Of a stretch of 44,406 bases of DNA, positions 1 to 8,132 are shown piece after piece (the first letter of the stretch is position 1; every line of letters starts with the position of its first letter). The notes below the pieces were generated by a model. That model was not told where the DNA came from, did no database searches, and was given only the letters and a program-made list of their open reading frames with translations. The stretch comes from Terriglobia bacterium (GTDB lineage Bacteria; Acidobacteriota; Terriglobia; UBA7540). Made by a program: the position numbers and the translations under genes. The DNA lies in contig JASHON010000168.1 of the NCBI GenBank assembly GCA_030041095.1, positions 1 to 44,406 of the forward strand, given 5' to 3'.

Positions 1-994
1 ACCGGGTCCTCTTCCAGGAGGCATGCCAGACGCTCCGGTTGAAGGTAGGTGGCAACTGGTTTTCTGACCAGGCAGAGTATTTTTCCCAGGCAAGGCAAAG
101 CCCATAGCTGAGAAAATGAGGAAGGTAAATGGACCGGAAGCGCCTTACATTCCTCTTATAGCAGCGCAAGAAGAAGCGGCTCGTAGGCAGATTGTCATCC
201 ACCACGTTGAAGATCTCCGTTTCGACCCCTTTTTTCAGTCCCGCCAGCACGATCGCATCTGCGCAATTATCGACATAGGTGAAGGGCATGGTATTCGAAC
301 CGCCAAGGTGCAGGAAAATGCCGAACGAATCGGAGCCAACACGGCCGCTAATCCCGGGATTTCCGGGACCAATCACGTAGCCTGGCCTCACGATCACGTA
401 GGGGATATCGAACTTTTGCCCGTACTCCTCAACCAGCTCGTCCTGTTTCGCTTTTGCGAACGCGTAGGCATCCGGAAGCAGCTCCGCAACCGTTGCCGCC
501 GGCGCTGACTCGTCAAGCAGTCTTCCATGCGGATTTCGCCGGTTGCTGTAAACCGCGAAGGAACTGACGTTCACAAACCGCTTCAGTGCGGCTTCGCGGC
601 GGCAAGCCTCCAGAAGGTTGCGCGTAGTGACGACTGAGTTTCTAAATGCCTCGGGAATCGATTTCACGCCCCGTCCTGCCGCCAAGTGCAAGATGACCGA
701 CGCATCGCGCGCGGCTGCGCTGGCATCTCCGGGTGACAACAGGTTGCCTTTGATGATTTCCAGGAGCACGCTCTGCCTGAAGCGCTCCTGCAGGGCGACG
801 AGTGGCGACGCCGGGCTCAAGCGCCGGCCAAAACAGCGCAGATTGCGAAACCCAAGCTGAAGAAGGCTTCGGACAACCTTGGGTCCAATAAACCCCGTCG
901 CTCCCGTAATGAGAATCAGATCGTCGGGCCCGATGATGAAGTCATTGCGGGCGACCGCTGCCGGCGCTCCGTTATTGCCGCTATTCGGTAACAT
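1..994 (-). CDS. NAD-dependent epimerase/dehydratase (partial, 3' end outside window)
   Basis: An open frame of about 331 codons reads leftwards off the window edge without a stop, so the C-terminus is missing. The N-terminal Rossmann motif GATGFIG lies about 30 residues in. An SDR-type catalytic pair follows: Ser-Ser in NVSSFAVYS and YAFAK (Tyr-x-x-x-Lys). The segment VIVRPGYVIGPG is typical of extended SDR sugar-nucleotide epimerases/dehydratases, and MPFTYVDNCADA matches the conserved cofactor/substrate region. The ATG at 994 overlaps the end of the upstream glycosyltransferase gene by 14 bp, so it is probably translationally coupled. Likely role: changing a nucleotide sugar or lipid-linked sugar for the surface polysaccharide made by this cluster. 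The exact substrate cannot be read from the sequence. Confidence 0.85.
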   Translation of the reverse strand, partial: MLPNSGNNGAPAAVARNDFIIGPDDLILITGATGFIGPKVVRSLLQLGFRNLRCFGRRLSPASPLVALQERFRQSVLLEIIKGNLLSPGDASAAARDASVILHLAAGRGVKSIPEAFRNSVVTTRNLLEACRREAALKRFVNVSSFAVYSNRRNPHGRLLDESAPAATVAELLPDAYAFAKAKQDELVEEYGQKFDIPYVIVRPGYVIGPGNPGISGRVGSDSFGIFLHLGGSNTMPFTYVDNCADAIVLAGLKKGVETEIFNVVDDNLPTSRFFLRCYKRNVRRFRSIYLPHFLSYGLCLAWEKYSAWSENQLPPTFNRSVWHASWKRTR

Positions 995-1871
995 ACGCAA
1001 CTTTAATCGGCTTGATGCCCACCCACGCCAGCAGCCGGCCCACGTGGTCGAAAAGACGGACAAGAATCGTCATAAACCGATGCTGGCCAAGAATCAGCGC
1101 AACAGGCAAGGCCAGAGTATAAGCCGGAATTGCGATCATCGATTTCACAATGTCCGACGCGCCGAAAGTGGGATGAACGGGAACGAGCGCTCCGCGAAAC
1201 AGCGCTTTTCGCAAAAGCACGCTGCGCTTGCACCGGACCGAAGGCACATACTCATAGGCCACCGCCTCGTCGCACCAGATAAAGGTGTAACCTTTCGCGA
1301 TCATGCGTCTGAAGAAGTCCATGTCTTCACCCGTGCGGAACTCCGGCCTGAAAGGCAACACCTGACCCTCAAAAACTTGCTTCCTGAGCAACACATTGCC
1401 GGTTCGTCCTTTCCGCCAGTCGATCACAAAGCCTGTAGGATAGGTGGGGCGGTCCCAAAACCTGCCCTTCACCACCCACGAGGGTGTATCGGGCTCGAAG
1501 CAAGGCTTGACCGGCCCGAGTGCGCCGTCAACGTTGTTTTGCTCGCAGATCGTAAATAACGTCAGCAGCCAAGACTTACGCGGAAACTCGTCATCATCAA
1601 TGAACGCGATGAAATCCCCGGTGGCATTCTCGACAGCTTTGTTCCGGGCGAGCGCAATATTCTGTTCCGGCTCGACGCAATACTGGACGGCAACCGGCGC
1701 GGATGCGGCACACGCCGTCACAACGGGCTCGGCGGACCGCAACACGTCGTTATCAACCACCAGAATCGAGTAGGTGAACCGTCCGCGCGTTTCCTGAGCC
1801 GCCAGTTCCTCGAGCAGACGCTTCAGGTATGCCGGCCGCCGGTACGTACAAATACAGACTGAGATGTGCAT
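981..1871 (-). CDS. Family 2 glycosyltransferase (GT-A fold)
   Basis: A 296-aa protein starting SVCICTYRRP, the typical beginning of a GT2 nucleotide-sugar binding domain. It has VVDND near residue 40 and FIDDDEFP around residue 95, the DxD-type metal/nucleotide site. The segment TGEDMDFFRR in the second half matches the acceptor-side ED motif. The C-terminal 60 residues are hydrophobic (AIPAYTLALPVALILG) and suggest peripheral or single-pass membrane attachment. It probably adds a sugar to a lipid-linked repeat unit on the cytoplasmic face. It lies 30 bp after the YdjC gene and overlaps the epimerase downstream. Donor and linkage are unknown. Confidence 0.9.
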   Translation of the reverse strand: MHISVCICTYRRPAYLKRLLEELAAQETRGRFTYSILVVDNDVLRSAEPVVTACAASAPVAVQYCVEPEQNIALARNKAVENATGDFIAFIDDDEFPRKSWLLTLFTICEQNNVDGALGPVKPCFEPDTPSWVVKGRFWDRPTYPTGFVIDWRKGRTGNVLLRKQVFEGQVLPFRPEFRTGEDMDFFRRMIAKGYTFIWCDEAVAYEYVPSVRCKRSVLLRKALFRGALVPVHPTFGASDIVKSMIAIPAYTLALPVALILGQHRFMTILVRLFDHVGRLLAWVGIKPIKVAYVTE

Positions 1872-1901
1872 GGGTTTCGCCGGCGCTCGCCCGATCGCGC
1901 C

Positions 1902-2756
1902 TCAGCCTGCACAATGCGCCGCGCACCGCGCATCGCCGTACAAGCCCAGCGCGCCAAAAGAAGTCATCAGGCGCGCGTCTCCACGGCGGAATATTCCACC
2001 GCTCACAAGGAACCGGTATTCCTCTGCATTAATGGGATGTGTCTCAATTTCGACAATGGACCGTCGTGCCAGGGAAAAGATTCTGTCCAGACGGGATTCA
2101 GGCTGGAGAGGTTTGAGCGACAGGAAAAAATCCGTGAGTCGATGACGCCGCGCGATGACTCGGTCGAGCCCGCGGCGGTAGAGGCGGTTTGCCAAGCCCT
2201 TTTCGCCCGGCTCGAACGAGAAACTGCGCCGGACCATGGCGCCTTGCGGCAAGAGCCGTCCCGCCAGAACGTTCGTGCAAAGATGCATGTGATGATGGCC
2301 GTCAAAACGGCGGGGAGGAGCGCCATAGATCCGCAAGAACTCTTCAACCTGGGCCTCCACCACGCAACGAAAGGACTGCATGAGAGCCGGATAAAAGCAG
2401 ATCTGAGCCAGACGATGCCGCAGCAAGCAGGAGGCAATCTTTTGCTGCTCCTCGACCAGTTGCCTCGAACAGGCCGCCGCCGTAAACGGTGTGGTCAGGT
2501 TCAGGTGTAAACCAACATCGATCTGCCGCTCGCGAGCGATCTCCGCAGCGCGTTCCGAGTCTTCCATGAATACCATGGCGCTTGCGGAGGAGATCGCGCC
2601 GCGAGCCCAGCAATCCAGGGTCCGATCAGTGGTGTTGCGATTGCGTCCCCAGTCGTCTGCATTCACGATGAGTCCCTGGCCATGCCCGCACGCTGGCAAA
2701 TCAGGCCACGGGCCTGCCGGCGGAGGCTCTCTCAAGTTGATCGGACTAACGCGCAT
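1902..2756 (-). CDS. YdjC/ChbG-family carbohydrate deacetylase
   Basis: A 284-aa protein with the YdjC hallmarks: NADDWG near residue 33 (the Asp-Asp metal site), GLHLNLT near residue 85 and DGHHHMHL near residue 150 with the metal-binding histidines. The family removes acetyl groups from N-acetylated sugars; relatives act on chito-oligosaccharides, and a hopanoid-linked branch (HpnK) is known. In this cluster it may deacetylate a glycan or lipid-linked sugar. Its ATG directly follows the TGA of the upstream FemAB-like gene (TGAATG), so the two are probably coupled. The first 25 residues are proline-rich and not conserved in the family, so a slightly later start is possible. Confidence 0.85.
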   Translation of the reverse strand: MRVSPINLREPPPAGPWPDLPACGHGQGLIVNADDWGRNRNTTDRTLDCWARGAISSASAMVFMEDSERAAEIARERQIDVGLHLNLTTPFTAAACSRQLVEEQQKIASCLLRHRLAQICFYPALMQSFRCVVEAQVEEFLRIYGAPPRRFDGHHHMHLCTNVLAGRLLPQGAMVRRSFSFEPGEKGLANRLYRRGLDRVIARRHRLTDFFLSLKPLQPESRLDRIFSLARRSIVEIETHPINAEEYRFLVSGGIFRRGDARLMTSFGALGLYGDARCAAHCAG

Positions 2757-3776
2757 TCAACGGCCCGCAGACGCACGGCGTTCCTGGTCAATAAGATCGC
2801 CTCCAGCCAGCAGCCGCGCGGCAAACACATAAGCCGCAAACTTCAGCCTGCGGAGCGGATACCTCCAGGAGTATCCTTCAACGACGCTTCCTCCGAAGCC
2901 GCGCTTGTAAGATGCAATCCCTTCCTGCTTCGATCCCTTTTCCGGGTTGACGCGCATGCCCTGAAAATCAAATCGCCTCACGCCCAGCGCGCGAAACGCT
3001 CGCATGGCCTCCCAGTGCAGCAGGTGCATGGCGCCCCGCGCCGGCCCGCGTTTAGACCCCGCATAGCAGTTGTAAGCGCAATGCTCGCTGAAGGGCGCCA
3101 CCATGCAGCCTTGAATCTCGCCATTGAGCACGGCGACGAATGTCTTCACGTTTTCGCCGAAAGCAGCCACACGGCGCTTGAAGGTTTCATAACTCAAGAA
3201 CGATGCGCCGGACCGCTTCATCGTGTCCGAAAACAGCATATAAGATTCGTCCAGGTAATCCATGCCGCACTTGATTTCGATCCCCGCCGCCTCCGCTTTG
3301 CGGATGTTCTGGCGATGCGTCTTGCGGATCTCACTCCAAAGAACTTCCTCGGGACGGCTCAGGTCCTTAACAACGGTGCCATACGGGGCGGTCGAAGCGC
3401 CGTCGGGATAAGTCCGAAATATCGCCGTGTTCCCCGAGGGCAGAATCAGATCCGCGCCTGCTGCCCGAAAATAGCCCACGACGCTGTTCAGGAACGACCG
3501 TTCTTCCGCCACCCCAATCTCTCCGCTCCAAGGAATGGTCGCGCTTCGGAAGCGGACCATCCGAAACCCGGCTTTTCGCAAAATCGTGTAGGGCACCACG
3601 CAACTCATCTCTCCATGATCGTTCGAGCCTCCGAGCCATCCGAACTCATCCCCTTCCGCCTTCAGGAATGCAGCGGAAGCATAAATGGGGAGGCTGCGAT
3701 GCCATTGCACATCAACAGGAGTTACGGTCAAACTTGTCAAAGAGATACTTCCCTCATGAGGCCACGATTCGGGCAA
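2757..3776 (-). CDS. FemAB-like GNAT acyltransferase of a polysaccharide cluster
   Basis: A 339-aa protein of the FemAB/GNAT type (acetyltransferase_6 superfamily). The C-terminal half carries the family pattern: YAGSKRG near residue 245, LLHWEAMR, then FDFQGM and KGSKQEGIASYKRGFGG near residues 290-310. FemAB proteins are best known for adding amino acids to peptidoglycan from aminoacyl-tRNA. Relatives in exopolysaccharide and PEP-CTERM/exosortase clusters are thought to acylate or aminoacylate the glycan. The gene overlaps the upstream DegT-like gene by 23 bp and abuts the YdjC gene. The acyl donor is unknown. Family assignment is firm; the role in glycan decoration is inferred from the neighbourhood. 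Confidence 0.82.
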   Translation of the reverse strand: MPESWPHEGSISLTSLTVTPVDVQWHRSLPIYASAAFLKAEGDEFGWLGGSNDHGEMSCVVPYTILRKAGFRMVRFRSATIPWSGEIGVAEERSFLNSVVGYFRAAGADLILPSGNTAIFRTYPDGASTAPYGTVVKDLSRPEEVLWSEIRKTHRQNIRKAEAAGIEIKCGMDYLDESYMLFSDTMKRSGASFLSYETFKRRVAAFGENVKTFVAVLNGEIQGCMVAPFSEHCAYNCYAGSKRGPARGAMHLLHWEAMRAFRALGVRRFDFQGMRVNPEKGSKQEGIASYKRGFGGSVVEGYSWRYPLRRLKFAAYVFAARLLAGGDLIDQERRASAGR

Positions 3777-4821
3777 GCCGGTCGCGATCTCGTCGTTTGA
3801 TGGCGGGGTAAAGCGGGAGGGTAATAACCTGCGCTGAGATCTCGTGGCTAAAACGGCAGTCGGGCGCGAAGTCGCGGTCCAGACGCCAGTGGACCTGCAA
3901 GGGAATCCCGGCCCGCCGGGCTCTGGATTCCAGGGACTGACGAGCCAGTACCTTCACAGGAAAGCCAAAGGGACACACGCCAGCGGGCAAAACGGCAAAT
4001 ACCGGAACAACGGATGTTGCCGCTCTGCATATATCCCGCCAAAAATGGAAGTCATCCCTTCGTCTTTGGATCACTTCAGGCAAAGAAAGGGAACTCACGG
4101 CGCTTCGAGCAAAGCGAGAAAGCGGCAGGAGCCGCCGGCCTACGTTTGACGATGTGGTGTGGGCGCCCAGCCTGGCGGCACGCGAAGCGACACGCGCTCT
4201 GCTGAATGAATCGCTATGTGCATTAAGCAGGGATTTGACTCTCGCCGCAACCGAGAGCGCATCCGAGCAGGCCCGGGGATAGAAGTTGGGAGCGGGCAAG
4301 GTGAGCCCCTTTTTGCGGTTTACCCTGACCCCTCCGCCATCGCTAACGGGCAGGATCTTGCGAAAACTGTAAATGGCTAAGTCACCCGTTTCGCCCGAGC
4401 CTTCAGAGAGCAGCGAATGAGCGCAATCCTCAATCAGCCAGGCGCCGGCGCCAGAGCAGGCGGCTTTAATCTCCTCGCGGCCGGGTTGCAGAAAGCCAAA
4501 GTAGTCCGTCATCAGAACTGCGCCGATCTTGCGGTTCTTAAGCTTTGTCCGTATCTCATCAGGGTCAATGGCAAAGCCCGGCCCTACGTCGTAGAACGTC
4601 ACTCTGCTGGCGCGCGCCAACTGTTCGAGGACGTCCTTGCAAGTGAAAGCAGGCGCAAGCACCGTGTCATCTTCGTGCAAGCCAGTGAAATTAATTGCGA
4701 GAGACAAGGCGTCTCTTCCCATGAACGTACCGACCAAGCCTGGAAAACCAGGGACCTCAGCAGCCGCGGTCGTTTCCGCTCTGTCAGCGTCCGTCCATGC
4801 TGGCAAAACCTGAGCTTCCAT
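3754..4821 (-). CDS. DegT/DnrJ/EryC1/StrS-like PLP-dependent aminotransferase homologue
   Basis: A 355-aa protein with the type I PLP aminotransferase fold. GTFMGRDALSLAI near residue 30 corresponds to the cofactor-phosphate loop, LAPAFTCKDVL follows, and VLMTDYFG and LIEDCAHSLLSE near residue 135 supply the Asp expected to contact the pyridine nitrogen. The motif IYSFRKILPVSDGGGV holds the only plausible Schiff-base lysine, two residues after SF. This differs from the usual SF-(4)-K spacing of sugar aminotransferases, so it belongs to a divergent branch. Its start overlaps the upstream GT2 stop (TGATG). It may aminate a keto sugar, but another PLP reaction cannot be excluded. Confidence 0.78.
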   Translation of the reverse strand: MEAQVLPAWTDADRAETTAAAEVPGFPGLVGTFMGRDALSLAINFTGLHEDDTVLAPAFTCKDVLEQLARASRVTFYDVGPGFAIDPDEIRTKLKNRKIGAVLMTDYFGFLQPGREEIKAACSGAGAWLIEDCAHSLLSEGSGETGDLAIYSFRKILPVSDGGGVRVNRKKGLTLPAPNFYPRACSDALSVAARVKSLLNAHSDSFSRARVASRAARLGAHTTSSNVGRRLLPLSRFARSAVSSLSLPEVIQRRRDDFHFWRDICRAATSVVPVFAVLPAGVCPFGFPVKVLARQSLESRARRAGIPLQVHWRLDRDFAPDCRFSHEISAQVITLPLYPAIKRRDRDRLARIVAS

Positions 4822-5810
4822 CAGCTTTCGGAGCGATGCGCCTGGGATACAGGGTGTACACTGCCGTGCGTCGGATCCGCGGCCAGGCGCCCCAGCGCTC
4901 TTTGAGCAAGATCACGCAGCCTACGCCACTCTTCGTGCCGGCGGAATCGCACGAGCTCAGGCGGCACAGCCCGCTCCGCACGGCACAGCATCGCCCAGAA
5001 GAAGCCTGCCAGGCAAACAGCCCCTCCCAGTACGAGGGGCCGAACCCTTATCAGGCGGCGGGTGCACCGCATCACCTGCCACACCGGGCCGCAGCCAAGA
5101 GCATAGTCGCTACGCCCATCCTTGAAGGCGTAGGCCAACGTGCCGTGCGTCGCCGAGCCTTGCTTGCGATGGTGAACACAGGTCTTCTGCGGAAAGCTTC
5201 TTGTCTGCCAGCCCTTCATGCGCGCCGTCATAACAGCAACTAAATCAATCCCTCCAGTCTTGATGGGAGTGTATCCGCCAATCTCCTCGAAACATTCGCG
5301 CCGGAAAAGTTGGCAGGCGCCCGAGACATGCTCGACGCTGACGAGATCGTAATTATGCTGTCTGGACGAATCCTTGAAAGGCGTTCCTCCAACACCAAGC
5401 CGGGGATCTTGGGCAAACCTCTGCATGAGGAACTGGAAGTAATCCGGGTCAAACGTAATATCGGCATCGAGATTGCCAACTACATCGAAGCGGAGCGGCG
5501 CCAGCCTCGCATATCCCGCTTTGAAGGCATAAACCTTTGCCGCGAAATGCCTCTCACGGCGTGGTGGCATCCGGAGGAGCTGAATCCACGGGTACACCTC
5601 GGCATGTCTCCTGACGATTTCATCCGTGCCATCGGTTGAGCCGTCGCTGACGATCACCCACCGCAGCGGCCGAATGGTTTGCGCGACCACAGCACGAATG
5701 GTCAACCCGATGAACTGCGCCTCGTTCCGCGCCGGTGTGATCAGGACGTAAGAAGGCAAGTTCGCGGAAACGGCCGCCGGATGCCGGGATGGTGTGGTGT
5801 CAGTGCGCAT
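4821..5810 (-). CDS. Family 2 glycosyltransferase with C-terminal membrane segment
   Basis: A 329-aa GT2 enzyme. YVLITPARNE near residue 20 and VIVSDGSTDGT near residue 52 form the nucleotide-sugar site, and NLDADI near residue 115 is the DxD. GACQLFRRECFEEIGGY and GGIDLVAVMTARMKGW, followed by a His-His pair, match the acceptor half of processive-like GT2 enzymes. A hydrophobic stretch near residues 250-275 (LVLGGAVCLAGFFWAML) probably anchors the C-terminus. It overlaps the upstream deacetylase gene by 11 bp and shares one base with the DegT-like gene downstream. It most likely extends the lipid-linked repeat unit. Confidence 0.88.
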   Translation of the reverse strand: MRTDTTPSRHPAAVSANLPSYVLITPARNEAQFIGLTIRAVVAQTIRPLRWVIVSDGSTDGTDEIVRRHAEVYPWIQLLRMPPRRERHFAAKVYAFKAGYARLAPLRFDVVGNLDADITFDPDYFQFLMQRFAQDPRLGVGGTPFKDSSRQHNYDLVSVEHVSGACQLFRRECFEEIGGYTPIKTGGIDLVAVMTARMKGWQTRSFPQKTCVHHRKQGSATHGTLAYAFKDGRSDYALGCGPVWQVMRCTRRLIRVRPLVLGGAVCLAGFFWAMLCRAERAVPPELVRFRRHEEWRRLRDLAQRALGRLAADPTHGSVHPVSQAHRSES

Positions 5811-6867
5811 GGGCCGCGAGCGCTCCCGCGATGACGCTGCGCGCGCGAGCTCCAGAAACCTGGTTTGGCGTTGACTTGCGTAGCCTGGCGTATACAGATT
5901 GGAACGTCGCTACCGGGATCTTTTGTGACTGGAGATACGACAGAAACAGATCGACGGTTCGCAAATCCCTGAGATCTTTCGTGTGTCCGATGGCGACGAC
6001 CGGTTTATACGACTGTGGCGACTTCCGATCCTCACGGATGACGCCGTCCACCATGGTGGTAAGCTCGCCGAGCGTCATGCGGCAGAAATCAAGCTTGAGC
6101 GGATAGCGAAAGCGAGCGAAGTCCAGCAGGCGCAGGACCCGGCTCTGGCGCGAGCCTGACCCTCCTGCGAGGCTGCTTTTGAATCCCAACCGCTTCCGCG
6201 TGGCCATTCGCCACAGCGGAACCTGCTTGGCGTAAATGGGAAATTCGAGCCACTGACCTCCAGGTTCGGCGCGATTCACGTCCAGATCGAACGGCCAGTA
6301 ATAACCGTTTGTGAGAGCGCGCCGGTAATCGAGACCGTGGTTTCGCTGCGACCCTCCCTTGAACACCGATGAATCCACCCTGAGCCCCTTGTGGTGCAAG
6401 ACTGTGGCCGCGTTACTTGTAGGCTGAAACAGCCAATTCCCGGCGCGAAAAGAGAGCGGGCTGAACCGCTCTGCGCCCACCGCATGCCGCAAGAAGCCAA
6501 GCGCGCGATCAACAATCTGGGCGATTCGGGCGCGTGGAAGATTGCAGAGATTGTATTCGGCATAATCGAGGGCCCAGCGTCCGCGTTCGAAAAGCGCATT
6601 GGCCCACTGAGGATGAACGTGTAATCCAATCTCAAAGCCGTCGCGAGATAGTGTCTCAATCTGGCGCTTCACTCGGTCGATGGCAACATCCGAGCCAGCC
6701 GCTTCGATTTTCTCCAGCTCCACCGCTTCGACAAACGCAACCCAGCGCACGTCCCAGCGTCGAAAAATGCCTGCGAGGCGCTCCGCCGGCTCATAAACCA
6801 ACTCCTGCAGGGAACCCTCACCGTTCCCGTAAATCTCATAATCGACAGTAAAGATCAGTTCGATCAT
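5800..6867 (-). CDS. Polysaccharide deacetylase-like protein (NodB-related)
   Basis: About 355 aa from the ATG at 6867. A longer in-frame reading to 7029 exists, but its 54 extra residues lie over the upstream gene and look non-coding. The protein opens with LIFTVDYEIYGNG, which resembles the Asp-containing metal motif of NodB-type deacetylases. EIGLHVHPQW near residue 85 supplies the two histidines. FRAGNWLFQP near residue 150 and GLRVDSSVFKGG match later family motifs, and VAIGHTKDL near the C-terminus supplies another conserved histidine. The family removes N- or O-acetyl groups from glycans. No signal peptide is visible, so it may act on cytoplasmic lipid-linked intermediates. The gap to the upstream gene is 23 bp with only a weak ribosome binding site. 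Confidence 0.82.
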   Translation of the reverse strand: MIELIFTVDYEIYGNGEGSLQELVYEPAERLAGIFRRWDVRWVAFVEAVELEKIEAAGSDVAIDRVKRQIETLSRDGFEIGLHVHPQWANALFERGRWALDYAEYNLCNLPRARIAQIVDRALGFLRHAVGAERFSPLSFRAGNWLFQPTSNAATVLHHKGLRVDSSVFKGGSQRNHGLDYRRALTNGYYWPFDLDVNRAEPGGQWLEFPIYAKQVPLWRMATRKRLGFKSSLAGGSGSRQSRVLRLLDFARFRYPLKLDFCRMTLGELTTMVDGVIREDRKSPQSYKPVVAIGHTKDLRDLRTVDLFLSYLQSQKIPVATFQSVYARLRKSTPNQVSGARARSVIAGALAAHAH

Positions 6868-6890
6868 CGTGCCAATGAGTAAGGAAACCT

Positions 6891-8132
6891 TCAGGCGCGC
6901 GCCGCGTACGCCCGGGCGGCCACGCGAGCGTTCATCGCCGGCTCCATCGCCACTTGCGGTCGAAGCTTCTCGACGCTCTTGGCGGCAAGGAGCGTCGATG
7001 CTGCGAGCAACATCCACGCCTGGGACCATCTGAAATAAGGAGTGCGAATGGTTCCCCAGCGCAGCACCCGGTAATAGAAGAACCCCCGGCTATCCCACAT
7101 GTGTTTCAGGGCCCAGTGGAAGACAGTCTCCGCGGCCGCAAGGTTGTCTGGTGCGAGATCAGGGAATGCCAGCGGAGTGATGACGCTCTGCGCGATGCAG
7201 TGAATGTCGATGGGATAAGTACGATCGTGAAAATACCGCACGGCGCCGCCAGCAAGGAAGAAGCGTCTCCGATAGAACTCAAAACCTCGCCGGAGACGAT
7301 CACGAAACTCTGCCGTCCCGGCGTATTCTGAAATGGTCTGCAAGGCACAGAGGTCAAAGCCAGAATGGAAGTTATCGATCCACTGCTGTGACGGCGCCTC
7401 ACCGTAATACCAAGAGCCGTCGGGGTTTTGCTTTGCCGCGGAATAGCGCGCCACTTTGAGCGCGGGCGGCCAGAATCGCCCTTCGCCAGTCGATGCCGCC
7501 ACACGGCATAAGAGCGCGGAAGCCAGCAGGTTCGCGTTATGCACCCGATCCCTGTTATGCGGGAGGGGATAGGCAAAGCCGGCGACGCGATCTCCTTCGC
7601 TCCAGTACAACTCTTCGAGTAGATACTCCGCAGCGCTCGCTGCCATCTCCAGGCATCGCGGATTGTGCCAGCGGGCGTATGCATCCAGCAGCGCATTGGC
7701 GACGAACGACGTGCAGACGAGGTTCGGCGCTCCGGCCGGCACCAGAACCGTGCGGGTTTGCCACGGAAAGCTGTATCCCCAGCACCAGCGCTCCCGATGG
7801 AGCGAGCGAAGCGAGGCCAACCGGTCGATCACCCAGCGTGAGAGCTCGTCGTGGCCGTTGAGCGACAACTTCGGCAGCTTGACGAGCGCCGAAAGAATGA
7901 GCGCCAAAGCCTTCGGGTTTTGGGTCTTAGGAACGAGCAGGAGCGGCCGCAAGTTAATAGGACTGCGCTTCAAAACCTGCGTGACAGCGATGCGCGGAAT
8001 TCGCGCATTCAACAACGGCAGGGCGCTAAAAAGTCTGCTGTTCAGCGCGTCATAGGGGTCGTAGCCCGCCCAACCGCTGGCCTCGCAATAGGCCAGCAAG
8101 CGCTGAATGACGGATTTGAGGGCATTCGTCAT
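6891..8132 (-). CDS. Unrecognised protein of the glycan cluster, probably alpha/alpha-toroid
   Basis: About 413 aa from the ATG at 8132, which overlaps the upstream epimerase stop by four bases (ATGA). The longer frame to 8270 is judged spurious because the coupled ATG is far better placed. I do not recognise a named family. The sequence is helix-rich and aromatic, with motifs such as RWCWGYSFPWQTR, FAYPLPHNRDRVHNANL, QNPDGSWYYG and WIDNFHSGFDL spaced as in (alpha/alpha)-barrel proteins that bind or cleave sugars. The NPDGSWYYG unit also resembles repeats of squalene cyclase/prenyltransferase toroids. No signal peptide or membrane segment is visible. Its place between the 2-epimerase and the deacetylase argues for a role in glycan synthesis or trimming. 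Confidence 0.75.
   Translation of the reverse strand: MTNALKSVIQRLLAYCEASGWAGYDPYDALNSRLFSALPLLNARIPRIAVTQVLKRSPINLRPLLLVPKTQNPKALALILSALVKLPKLSLNGHDELSRWVIDRLASLRSLHRERWCWGYSFPWQTRTVLVPAGAPNLVCTSFVANALLDAYARWHNPRCLEMAASAAEYLLEELYWSEGDRVAGFAYPLPHNRDRVHNANLLASALLCRVAASTGEGRFWPPALKVARYSAAKQNPDGSWYYGEAPSQQWIDNFHSGFDLCALQTISEYAGTAEFRDRLRRGFEFYRRRFFLAGGAVRYFHDRTYPIDIHCIAQSVITPLAFPDLAPDNLAAAETVFHWALKHMWDSRGFFYYRVLRWGTIRTPYFRWSQAWMLLAASTLLAAKSVEKLRPQVAMEPAMNARVAARAYAARA

Noticed and set aside
6868-7029. Longer N-terminus for the polysaccharide deacetylase.
   Set aside because: The extra 54 residues overlap the upstream gene, are Arg/Gly/Ser-rich and precede the conserved TVDYE start of the domain.
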